Shown here one piece after another: positions 10,801 to 22,800 of a stretch of DNA of 64,000 nt (position 1 is the stretch's first letter; every line of letters begins with the position of its first letter). The position numbers were made by a program, and so were the translations under genes. Source of the DNA: Anoplopoma fimbria (taxonomy: Eukaryota; Chordata; Actinopteri; Perciformes; Anoplopomatidae); contig NC_072456.1 of assembly GCF_027596085.1 (NCBI RefSeq), forward strand, positions 25,805,469 to 25,869,468, in the 5' to 3' direction. The notes beneath the pieces are model-generated. The model had not been told where the DNA came from. It made no database searches and worked only from the letters and a program-made list of their open reading frames with translations.

Positions 10801-13800
10801 AACACTAATGAAAACATAGTTATGAATATAACACTCCATTTCTGCTAATATGTTACTCTAAATGCTACGTACTGGCCCTTTAAGGATTGTGTATTTATCT
10901 CTACATGTTAAATCCAAAGTCTGTGTGTTCTCCTCAGTGTGGAACACAGCAGATCTTGTGGAAACCAGCCAGGCTGTAATAAATCAGACTGCAGGCTCTC
11001 TGATGGACTCAGACTCTTCTCTGATGGCGGCGGCCGAGCTGCTCTCAGACGCAGAGGACAGAGTCAACATGACAAGGGGCCTAAACCTGAAGGGTCAGAC
11101 TGCTCTACAACATCTGGAGGTGAAGAGAAACACAGCTGGCGTTTGTTCTATCGCACTCTTCTCAATCCAATGTTTTCAACTCTCTATCTTCATCATTTTC
11201 CAGAATCTTCAAACTCAGCTGGAGAGAGAACAAAGTACGCTGTTTCCCCTGACGGAAATGACTGAAGATCTGCTGAAGAATATCACCGACATCTTTTTAA
11301 TGCTTGAGGAAAATAAAAAGGTAAGCAGGCATCTTTTAATGCCATGATTACAGGATTCCTTTAAAGAAATATCGATAGTAAAAATTATAAAAATACAAAC
11401 GTGGGTGATTTACTCACTTCCAAACCTTTCAACTACTTTTGTGTAATGTTTTTGCCAAAACAGCCCTGACATATTTAGCTGGCCCGAGTCACATGACTGT
11501 GGAAACCAATCAGACATCAGAACCAGTCGCACACATCCACATCAAACAAAGTGGTTTGGTGTGGTGCTTCTTTTCACCTCTAGATGAACATACAACAGGA
11601 CTAGTTGTAACATTAAAGTGCAAAAAAAAAAAGCAACACAAATGTAAGCTATTTTGTTGAGTTGCTAAGTGAATGCTCTGAGTTACGTGTTTATTGTGAA
11701 GGCTAGAACAGAAAGGACTGTCATTTTTGAGGAATAAAGTTTTCACCATCTTGGTGCAGACTACATAGCCCCCGATGTTATTTTATTACTATTTTAAAGT
11801 ATAGGCGCAACATAAGTCATGGCTACACAAGTAACATCTTCAAACAACACAACACACCCTGAGAGTTTCTATAAAAAACTGAATTTAGCATCACAAACCT
11901 TTTTATTTCATTTAACTCATATTTGCTTTTGTAATAAATTTGTTAATAATGGCCAGTATATGCCATTTGTGATTTTTCGAAAAAATACCTATTTAAGAAA
12001 TGATCTGTATCAGTATCGTTAACAGAAGAAAAATTTGAAAAGCTTGGTTTTGCCAATTCACTAGTACAAACTCAATTTATTGTGTGTAATTTTCAGGAAT
12101 TTGAGAATCATGCGGCTCAGCTAGACGGTGCCAAGATGGAACTCTTTAAGAAGCAAAACAACATTTTCCAAAGGACTACAAAGATGGATATGATTACTAA
12201 AGCTGAGGAGCAGACAGAGGAGCAGACAGAGGAGCTCATCAGAGCGACGGCAGAACTTCAGCAGTGAGTTTGGAACAGAGGATCATTTAGATCAGTGCTC
12301 GGCAATATTTGTGATATGAAGTCCCATTTTTTTTAATTGACCTGTTATCATTGTGCCAAATCAACATTAGGGTTTATTTGATTATAAACAGCACATCAAT
12401 CTGTAAAGATTTTGTTATTTTATCTATCCATATAGTGCATAGCAACATTTAAAAAAACTTTTTTCTCCCGATATCAGGACTAGAGCTGTCCTCAACCAAA
12501 TAAATTCTTAGTCGACTAACACTCATTAGATTTTATTGACTTATCTATTAAATCAAACAGATCTACAAAATTGGATTTCTCCACAAAGAATCACACAAAA
12601 GCACCATTTTAAATCTTTTGTTTACCAAAGAAAAAAACGACTAATCATCTGAAGGAATCTGAACCAACTCAGACCAAAACAACCGATTAATCGACTAATC
12701 GATTCAGAGGGGGCAGCCCTAATCAGGAAATTGTAATTATATATGAAAGCCCTATAAAAGAAGGATGCCATCCTTAGGAAAACAGCAGCAGCATGTCCTC
12801 CTCTGGCCAGGAGGACAGTCAGACACTGCTGCAGTAAAATGAGAGGTTTTCTAAAGGGACTCTGGTGCTCGGAAACACTACCACTTTATTCCACAGGGAC
12901 CGCCAAAATCAACACAAAATAAAAGTTTCTCATACTAGCCTTTAGCTACCGCGTCCCACCAGTGCCTATTGTTGCCTAACTTTGATTTAAATGATCACTG
13001 AAGATACTTTTGACATTAATATTGTGTGAAATGTTATTGCAGAATGCTTCAGAATGCTACGAGTACTGAACCGCTCAGTGTGCCGGGTGAAGGAGCTTAT
13101 AACGGAATCATAAACGCTGTAGAAGAGGCAGAGATGGCAGCAAATCAGTCCAGAGAGGCTGCTGATGAAGCCTTAAAGGTAAACCAGGTGCTTTTAGTAA
13201 TGTAACCTGAATGTTAAATAATAGAAACATCTATCAAAAATAATATTTTGATGCTGATTCTATTTATTAGGATGTGAAGGAGGGAGGTCTGGTCAACAGG
13301 GCTGAAGGACTAAAAGATAATTCAACTCATTTACGCACAGAAGCCAGCGAGACTCAGAGTGACCTTAAAGGTGAGTAAAGCAGCATTTTTAGTTTCTAGT
13401 CAGATACATTATATTAATTAAGAACGCACAAAAGTGAAATATTTTTGATTTCTTTCAAACAGTTCTGTCACATACAATGAACACCCTCAAAAATCGAGTG
13501 AATAAGCAGAAGGAAAAAGCAGAAACACTGAGAACGGACATCTCAACCGTCAGTGACGACCTCAAAAAGATCAAAGGAGGTCGGTGAATCACTTGACAGG
13601 AAAAATATTACACTGTATTTTCTGCGTCACAGTGGATCACTGCAAACCCTTTTTGATTTCAGATGGCACAGACGTCCTGATAGAATCTGCAAAGACAGAT
13701 GCCTCGGCCTCCAACTCCACAGTCACTAATATAACAGAGAGACTGAGGAATATTGGACAGGAAGTGGAGAGAATAACTTTGACCAACGTCAGCGGGAATA

Positions 13801-16800
13801 TACATGATGTGTTGGTCGATGCAGAGCAGGCATGTGAGTATTTAATGACAAAAATCAACCATGTTTTTTAGGCTTTTTAAATGCATTAAATGTCAACGTG
13901 CAGCTGGAATATATTTAATTTTGTTCAGTTTGTTTTCTGTGTCTGTTCAGTGAAGAAATGGAGCTCGGCTCTCCCTGCATTGAAAAACAAAATCACACAA
14001 GTTGAGGCTCTCAGTGTGAAGGCGCCTCCTAGTGGCAACATGACAGAAAACATCAGGAGAACCAAGGATGTGATAGAGGAGACAAGGAACTTTGTTAATA
14101 GGGTGATGTATTCCTAACTTAACTTGATGTTTCTTGCCTGCCAGCTTTAATTTATATTAACAAGAGATTAAATAACCTCTTGCGGGCACAAATGACTAAA
14201 TTGTCACCTGGATTTGTTGCTAAAAGTTAGCAACAAGCTGGTGAACATAATGGAGCATTTGGCTGCTAATGAGCCAGATTTTTCCTCAAGAGTTGGAGAC
14301 CAAAAACAAGCTAAAAGCGTTGTATCTGTTAGATCTGTAAAGAAGCAACTGTTTGCCATATCAACTTAAAGGGTGTTAATATGTCAGTGTAAGGTTCACA
14401 GCTTGTTTCCACTGCCCCCTAGTGGCTAAAACTCAAAACTATTAACAAAAAAAATGCAACAAAACATATTTTTCATTGATCCATATACTAATAATTTCCA
14501 CTTCGACTGATCTTCTCACAGATCTCAGTTGCCACCACTTTCGACGGAAAAGGTCACGTTGAGCTTCGTCCTCCGACAAACCTGGAAGACCTAAAAGCTT
14601 TTACAGCCGTCGATCTGCTTCTCAATCTCCATGAAAACAATCCCTCCGAGGCCGACTTCAGACGAATGCGACGCCAGAACAAAAACAGAGACGCCAGCTT
14701 CTTTGTTTTCTACCTGGGCAATAAGGATGTGAGTGAACCTCCCTCCTAAAATACAGAATGATGCATCTTTCTGCATTACAGATAACATAAACTCTTAAGT
14801 CATTTTTAAATATATATTTATTTGTCATGCTCTTTCATTTTCAGGCTTCCGGAGACTTCATTGGGATGGCTATCAGAAGAAATGTGTTGATTTGTGTCTA
14901 CAAGTTGGGTGGAGTTGTCAATGAAGTGGAAACCAGCCAAATAAAAACGACCACCAACGTGAACTCCTCAGACTTTGACAGGGTTATCTTCCACAGGTAC
15001 TTCATGCACATGGGAGAAAGTAAACATGGATTTTCTATCTTTTATGGAAAAGTACCACGCTTTACGTTCCCTCCTGATGAACAGATTACTTCTCTGAGTC
15101 AACTTTTCTTGCAGAGTTTACCAAGATGCTGAAGTCAACATCACAAAGAACTTCACCTCACAGAACCCAGTCAGCCTCTCTCCTAAACGTAACCTTCCAA
15201 ACACAACCATCGGCGTTCTCGAACTGGATCCAGACGGTGTTGTCTTCTACGTGGGCGGCTATCCGGACAACTTTACGGTAATGAGTCACTGCATGTATTT
15301 GATTTTCACACTGGTAGAAACAGACAATGCTTTTATTCATTAGAATTGGTACCCAGTGGGAATTGCAAAGTCTCTTGACAAAGGTCATCATTTTGACTTG
15401 ATATTTCATAATCTAATTTACTATCTCAGACTTTTGGCTTAGCATCTAAGAGTTTACGACTTACTTACTGTAGTATCTAAATTGTGATTAAACAAGCATA
15501 GACTGTATAAGAAGTGAACGTAGCCATCGTGACATCACATCAGTGGTTTGCTGTCCATGGTTTTGCATAGTATTTGTCTGTTGCCATCATGATTGCGACC
15601 TGTCAATCACAGTAGCCCCGCCCTAAAGCATCCCCTGCTTTATGGTCTGTTTGACTCTAAATGGAGCATCATTTACTAAATGAACATCATGCTGTATTGA
15701 AGAAGACTTGAAACTAGAGATTGAGACCATAAACTCATGTTTACAATGTTTACTGAGGGAATAAATCAAGAGAGAAGTAGAGTCATTTTCTCATAGACTT
15801 CTATACAACCAGAGGAGTCGCCCCCTGATGGACATTAGAGAGAATGCAGCTTTAAGAAACTTCAGCATTGGCTTCACTTTCCGAACCGGAAGTTGACGCC
15901 TGTTAGCAAGTCATATTATTGATTTGATATCCCATAATTTCAAATCACTAAATGTAAATGCTATTATTATTATTTTTACATTTTTATCATGTCTAACTTT
16001 TCTTGTATTTTTTTTCTTGATTATGGACGATCACAAATGAACCAAAATAGATTTGTTTGAACTACAGTTGTCCACTTCTTTTGATTCTTGTAGCCTCCAG
16101 TTGAGCTGCATTTCCCAAAGTACAGAGGAGCAATGAAACTCTCCTACATCAACGACAATCCTGTTTGCCTCTTCAACTATAAGCGAGCAGTCAATATGGA
16201 GGCAAAGCAGCCTGCTGTGAAGTAAGTTTCAAAAAGCTAAACCGTTTACAGAGGTGTGTTGGTACAATGACAAGAAACGCTCAAAACAGGATTAAGTCCT
16301 TCTTTAATTGTTTAGGATTCCCCAGTCAGAGGTGTCTGGTTATTACGAAGGAACAGGTTACCGCATGGCGTTCATTAAGGAGCCGCACAAGACGAAGAGA
16401 AGACGTTTTATGTTTCACACAAACAGCCGAGAGACAGACGCCTTGTTGTTCTTCATCGGAAATGAAGTATGATGTTTTTAATTGAGTTTAACAGATTTGT
16501 ACCAGTCAAATACTTACTGATATCAGCTTTGTGCTCTACAAAAAGAAAATGTCCATGTGGTACTTAACATTTGACATGATCTTGTGTTTTATCTGCTACA
16601 GGAGTCTTTTTTCTGTGTGTTTCTGAAGCGAGGCTTCCTGGTGCTTCAAGGACAGCAAGCAGGTCGAGCGCTCAGAGTTCAGAGTTATGAAAGAGTGTCT
16701 CTATTTGTAAGATGATCTAAAATACTTTACAAAACTAGAAAAGTGCAGATCTCCTCCAGGTGTGTCGAAGTTTTAGTCTTTTGTTACTTGCACAAGTCTG

Positions 16801-19800
16801 ACCGTGGGATAATTTGTGTTTATTTGCGGTTTACCTCCATGTAGATACCAACAAAGTTTCATCAACCGTGCCACTAGCAATAGCCACTATTGCTGCTTTT
16901 TACATGTTGTGGAAGTCCAAGATTCGTTGTGACTGTGTTAATAACATCATCCAGAGGATGCCCAGTTTATTTCACCGAGATCACTTTATATTCAAAGCTA
17001 GTTTATTACAGCAGTCTCTCAAAATAAACAGATTTTGGTGTGATTTAATTGCAATAAACAGATAAAAAGGGTGCTAAAATAACTACACAATGATTTGTAA
17101 AAAGTGTAAATTCATGCTTAGTAAGGTCTATCCGCAAGTTGACAAGCAAACAACTTTTAAAAGGAGTCGGCGCTTAAATGACGATATAAAACAGTCGATA
17201 AAAAATAGATTTTCAAAAAATTGTGAATCACTTCAACAACAAGAGGTCCTTCAGAATACAGTCATAAAGGAGCACAAGAAATATCAGGCTGATGGGTCCA
17301 GTAGTATGGGAGATTAGCCGTAGACAGACAGCCAGACAGACAGACACATGATCTCTATACAGCTTATGCCTGTCGGAGATAATGAATATCAAGCACTGCA
17401 ATCTTTCTGAATTCTTGTTCTTGTTCCATTTTAAACTAAAACAACGTGTCCCGTCTCAGGACAAAAACTTTGCCATCACTATTGCAGACCGGTTTATTTT
17501 ACACTACGGACCACAGAAGATCTCCACCAATCACAATCCAACAAACTACACCAGCTATTACATCGGGGGTCTCCCAGCAGAGCTCAGACAGAGGTAACAA
17601 AACAGACAAGTGTAGCATTCACAGCTTTAGCTCGTCAGATTAGCCAGTTTTCTATCTATTTACTTGTTTTAATCTCAGACACGACATCACCGCTCCACCG
17701 CTGAGAGGATGTGTGGATCAACTGATAGCCGATGCTGAGGCCGTTGAGTACAACAGGACGATTGGTGTCATTGACGGATGTCCAGTCTCACTACTGGTAA
17801 AGTAGCAAGAAGAGATGGATTCATGGCTGCTTCATGCAAAAATATAATGTAATACTGGTGTGTTTCTGGCCCGTGCAGGGTGTTCGCTCAGCTACGTTGC
17901 ATTCAGCTCTGTCTGTTGATTCCTGGAGCGAACAGCCAATCAGAGTCTCTCTGGGCTTCAAGAGCGAAGTCAGACATGGAGGTCTGCTCATGAGCAGCTC
18001 TCAGGTAAACCATGACCATCCTGATTAAAGGGAACAGTGTGTAACATTTAGGGGGAATAAATTGGCAGAAATGGAATACAATATTTATAATAGTTTTAAT
18101 CAGTTTATAATCCCTGAAACTGAGAATCGTTGTGATTCCGTTAGTCTAGAAAAAGCCATTTATGTATGTATTATGTATATAAGAGAGAGATTTTTGCGTT
18201 TTTACATTATCAGAAGGAAGAAATGTGTACTAGAACTTTGTTTTTTAAACGGACCCTGATGCTTAATAATTAAATACCAGAGTATTGATAAGCCTCAAGG
18301 TTACTGGTGTTTTGTATAAATACATTTTAATGTTTAAGTGAAATATTTTAGCATGCTGCAAGAATGCCTGAATCTAAATGGTGTTTGTGTCTTTTTATTC
18401 TTTATACTAAAACTAAACTCAAAATTGTGATTTCTTATTTTGAACATTTTAGATTAGATCCAGTGAGATATTAATGACTTTAAATAGAGAGTTGCTGTTG
18501 TAAACATAACTGTTGCTGCTCTATAAATAATATTTAGTTATATTTAAGTAAAAATTCTTATCCTGTTCTGAATGTATTTGTTTTATAAAAAACTATATGT
18601 GTGTTAAAAGCAATTACTAAGTCATGTAGAAGAGCAGAGTATTAAAAAGACTAACTCCTAGTAGTAATAAAATCCTAAAGATAACAGGCTTGGAAAGGGA
18701 GGGCTGAGCAGAGGGGTATTTAGATGGTTGCAATCTACAACCTCACCACTAGATGCCACTAAATCTTACACACTGCTCCTTTAAAAAATAATCAAAAGCA
18801 AAAGATCATGATGGCTCTATTAGTATTCTGTCATATTCTGCAGGGCTCCACATCTACCCAGTTGTCCCTGGCTGATGGCTTTGTAGTATTTAATAGTGAT
18901 AATTATACCTTGAGGTCCAATAAAAGGTACAGCGATGGACTCTGGCACTACTTATCTGCAGTGAAGAGGGCAACAGGGTAAGATACGTTCTATTTTTGTA
19001 CCTTTATCTCATTTAAAAAAGCTTTACTGAAGCCGTCTGAATTTTTTTTTCCAGGTTGGAGCTCAGCATCGATAATGGTAAAGTGATTCATGGACAATCA
19101 GCTCATATCAAGCAAGTGGATCAAAAATTGCAAGGAGGGAAATTTAGAGGCTGCATCTCGAACCTTTACACAAGGAGGTTTGGAAAACATTTTTTTTTAA
19201 AGCAACAACTGCTCTAATACAGATATTTGTCTCTCCTTTAATAACATGACTTTATGTTTATTTAGCCCCGAACAGAGCTTCATACCTGCTGATCTAAGCT
19301 CATTGTCGGGAGACCTAATTCTTGGACGGTGCAGCCTCCATCCACCACCTGACACTGAGCTTCTACCAGCACCCCTGTTCAAAAGGCCCAAGCAACACAA
19401 ACCTGTGAGCTCAACAAGTCATTATTTCTACAGCACCATACTAATTTACCCACTGCTTTTGTAATTAGAGGGAGATGAAGGTCATTTCTCTGCTGTGTGT
19501 TAGATTCAGGCTCCGGCAGGCAGTCGGTGTAAATACCGTCGAGCTCATCGTGATGAATACCAGCTCTCTGAGGACAACAGCTGGCTCAGCTACTCTCTGC
19601 CACAACAGGACCTCAATAACAGGTAATTATATATAAACATTGAAAAAACCCTTGTCCTAGCAGAAGCTTTGCTAAAAGGTCATGATATTTTTTTTTTTAC
19701 GAAAACGAAGCACAGCTCCAACTCTAAATGAGCAACTAAATGAGCACACAGCAAAAACCGACAAATGCTGGCGTAGCCAATGTTGCTACTTCATGCTACC

Positions 19801-22800
19801 TTCACAAACAGTATGAACTTCACTATGAAAGGTGAGGCTTCACAGATTCCAACGGTATAAGTTTGATCACTCTACAACCAAAGCTCACTGAACTACCAGC
19901 CGAAGAACATAACATTTGCTCATCTTTGCAGTTTTGTGACCAAAAGCTGTGTTTAAGGGCATATCAACACTACTAGTGGCTACTCCAACATCTCTGGATC
20001 ATTTTTCAGTTGGTTCCAGCCACCTGTATTCATTTGCATGGCACAAAGGAGCATTTTAATTCTGCCTTCCATGTGAAAACAGCATCTATGTCTCCATCAG
20101 GTGGATGAACTGTAGTACTGCACTTGTCCTAAAGGCTTCGGGCTTTAATACAGGCATGAGCTGTTCAAATAGCTCATGCTATATATAGATTCACAATGTA
20201 ATATTTATTCTCAAAGCATACCTTATTTTTAGCTTATTTTGTATTCCATCCTCATTAGACGGACATGTACACCTTTAAAGAAATCTCACTGCCTTTATAA
20301 TGATACCAATATTGTTCAAATAGACCTTGTAGTTGCAGAGATACACTCTATTCATTTTGGGCATAATTTTCCACTTTGTGCCAGAGGCCTTGGGTGTAAG
20401 AGGTATTCACTATTTTATTGAATTCAGCCACCCATCCATCCAGCTACTCATTCCCTGATATTCATATTAACAGTATCAGGGACTTCACTGTTGTGCTCCT
20501 CTTGTGTCTCAGGCCTCACTTCTCTCTTGACATCAAGACCAAGTCGTCCAAAGGGCTGATCCTCCACGTGGCAGGTAGAGGAGTCATCCCTCTGCTGGCT
20601 CTCTACTTGGCCAACGGCAAAATCAAGATGTCTCTCGGGCAAAACAGAATCATCCAGCACAATCAGAAGAGCAACGACGGGAACTGGCACAGAGTAACTG
20701 ACCGTTGGCTAAGCCCCGCCTTACTAGATACTGTTCATACGCCTATCAAAATCTCCGTTTTCACATGGAAAATATGTAGCTTACACTGATAACGTTGGCA
20801 AATTTACTAGTTGGTATAAGCAGTAATTTGGGGTCTCTCACAGATTATAGTTTATATTTTTATTGAACCTTTATTGAACCAGGAGTAAGAGACTCGTTAG
20901 ATTAAAAATCTATTTTTTAAGAAAGCGGTGGCAGACGTGAAAACAAACATTTAACAATATAAAATGAAAACAAAGAACAAACGACAGAATAATATGATAT
21001 CCAAAGACATTCTTCATCTTCTAAAACATCTCCAGCTAGATGTACGAGTTCAAAGTCATGTCGAATCACTGCAAATGTGTTCAATGAGACCAGCTTCCCA
21101 AGATTGAGGGGATAAATCAACTGATTCCAAGCAGACGGAGCAACATACTTAAAAGCCCTTTTTCCAAGCTCACCACAGATTTAAGGGACAGTGACTAGGA
21201 ATAAATCCAGGGGGCAAAGAGAATATGTTATTGAACTTTTTTGTAGGATCTAGTTCTGGTCAGTAGGTAAGAGAAAAGCAGTCCAGGAACAGCCTTATAA
21301 ATACAAATAGAGGACATAACTTCCCGCCAAGTTACTGTGGCAACAATATCACAGAGCAACCCTGTCTCCTACAAAATAAAGTTCCCATACAACTAAACTG
21401 CATTCTCAAATACGTTCAGGGGAAATGTATTTTGTTTTATTGACGTGGTCAATGTTGTATGTTGAAACAAAACAAAACCGTGAGGAAATTACGTGGTTAG
21501 GTTTAGTAAAAATATCATGGTTTGGCATAAAAAAGAATGTTTGTTATTTAAGTTATAGACTTAACGTAGTCAACGTTGTTTTTGGGTTTCACACAGGACA
21601 CTAACAGTGGCGTCCTGCGTGAAAGGCCTGTATCAGTTTGTCCTATCCATCTTCCACAGATTTGTAAGACATCAAAATAAAACCTTAATCCGGGAAAAAT
21701 ACATTTCCCTAACAAATGTATTGACAATGCAGTTCTTTTGTGTATTGCGAACTTTATATTAGGGAAACAAGAGGCTAAAGTAAAGCCACTTCTTAAGCCA
21801 CTTTACCTCTGTGACAGGTTGAGTTCAGTGTGGAGAAAAGCACTTTTCATCTGCTGGTTGATGGGATCCGTGTGACTGATGGACATCTACCCAGCGATGA
21901 GGGATCATCTTTAGACCTGCACAACCCTGTTTATCTGGGAGCTGATCCCAAAAGCAAAGCCATTAAAGTATGTATCACATCTCACTCAGATTGTTTCTTT
22001 ATCGGGCATATTGTCCCTCACTTACATATTGACTCTCTTTCCTCTCCGTCCTCCTTCAGGGACACAACATCCCGATGAACAGTGTCACCGGTTGTATACG
22101 GAGCTTCAAAATGAACGAGGTAGTTATCGTGGAACTCGAGGCGAGATACAAAACGTCACCTTGCTTCGACGGGCTCACAGAGATGGGGACATACTTTGGC
22201 GGCGGTCACATCGTCCTAGGTTTGAGTAATATCATAGATACTTATTTATTGTGCAAGTTACAACAAACACTGACCTTGAGTCTAACAAAGAATATTTCTG
22301 CTCTAGAGAACTACTTCCCAGTTGGCTCCCAGTTTGTGTTGGCCTTCGAGATGCGTCCTCAACACCTGACAGGTCTTCTGTTCCATGTTCGAGGACACAA
22401 AGCCAGATTTCATGTTTTCTTAATGGAAACCAAGGTGAGCCCTTCTAAGAGTGAACTATGACAGCGGATCAGGCAGCAAGTTTCAAAAGAACAACTGCAT
22501 CAAAGGACCAAAAAACAGTCTGTTCAGTGACTGTCATCTTTTTACCAGGTGGGCGTCAAAGTGGTAGATGGTGACGTCGCTGTCAGTGTGTCAGTGACTC
22601 CTCCTAAAAGCCTCTGTGATGGAAAGTTTCACCTAGTTACAGGTACGACTTCACATGCCGACAACTTTGCACAAACTAGATGATTTGTGAGTGAGTAGCT
22701 ATGAATTTTAAATCATTTTGTCCTCCAGTGTCCAAACAACGAGACGTTATTAAACTAGTGGTGGACTCTGTGTCTGAGCAGAAAGCTGTCCCCTTCACGT

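Larger units (their letters stand above)
8713..14102 (+). other. lama3: lama3 exons 6-17: coiled-coil (domain I/II) region
   Basis: Exons 8713-8864, 9402-9512, 9779-9887, 10002-10172, 10938-11119, 11204-11320, 12097-12263, 13043-13178, 13271-13370, 13463-13579, 13663-13833, 13951-14102. It starts with CDSCPVALLVDLEKMDDLL, the Cys pair that opens domain II in alpha-3, and continues as about 510 residues rich in Glu, Gln, Lys and Leu heptads with several N-glycosylation sequons (for example NMTENI near the end). This part pairs with the beta-3 and gamma-2 type chains. The donor of exon 8713-8864 (GTGCAG) is weak but is the only one keeping frame, since a TGA follows 18 bases later. Confidence 0.82.
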
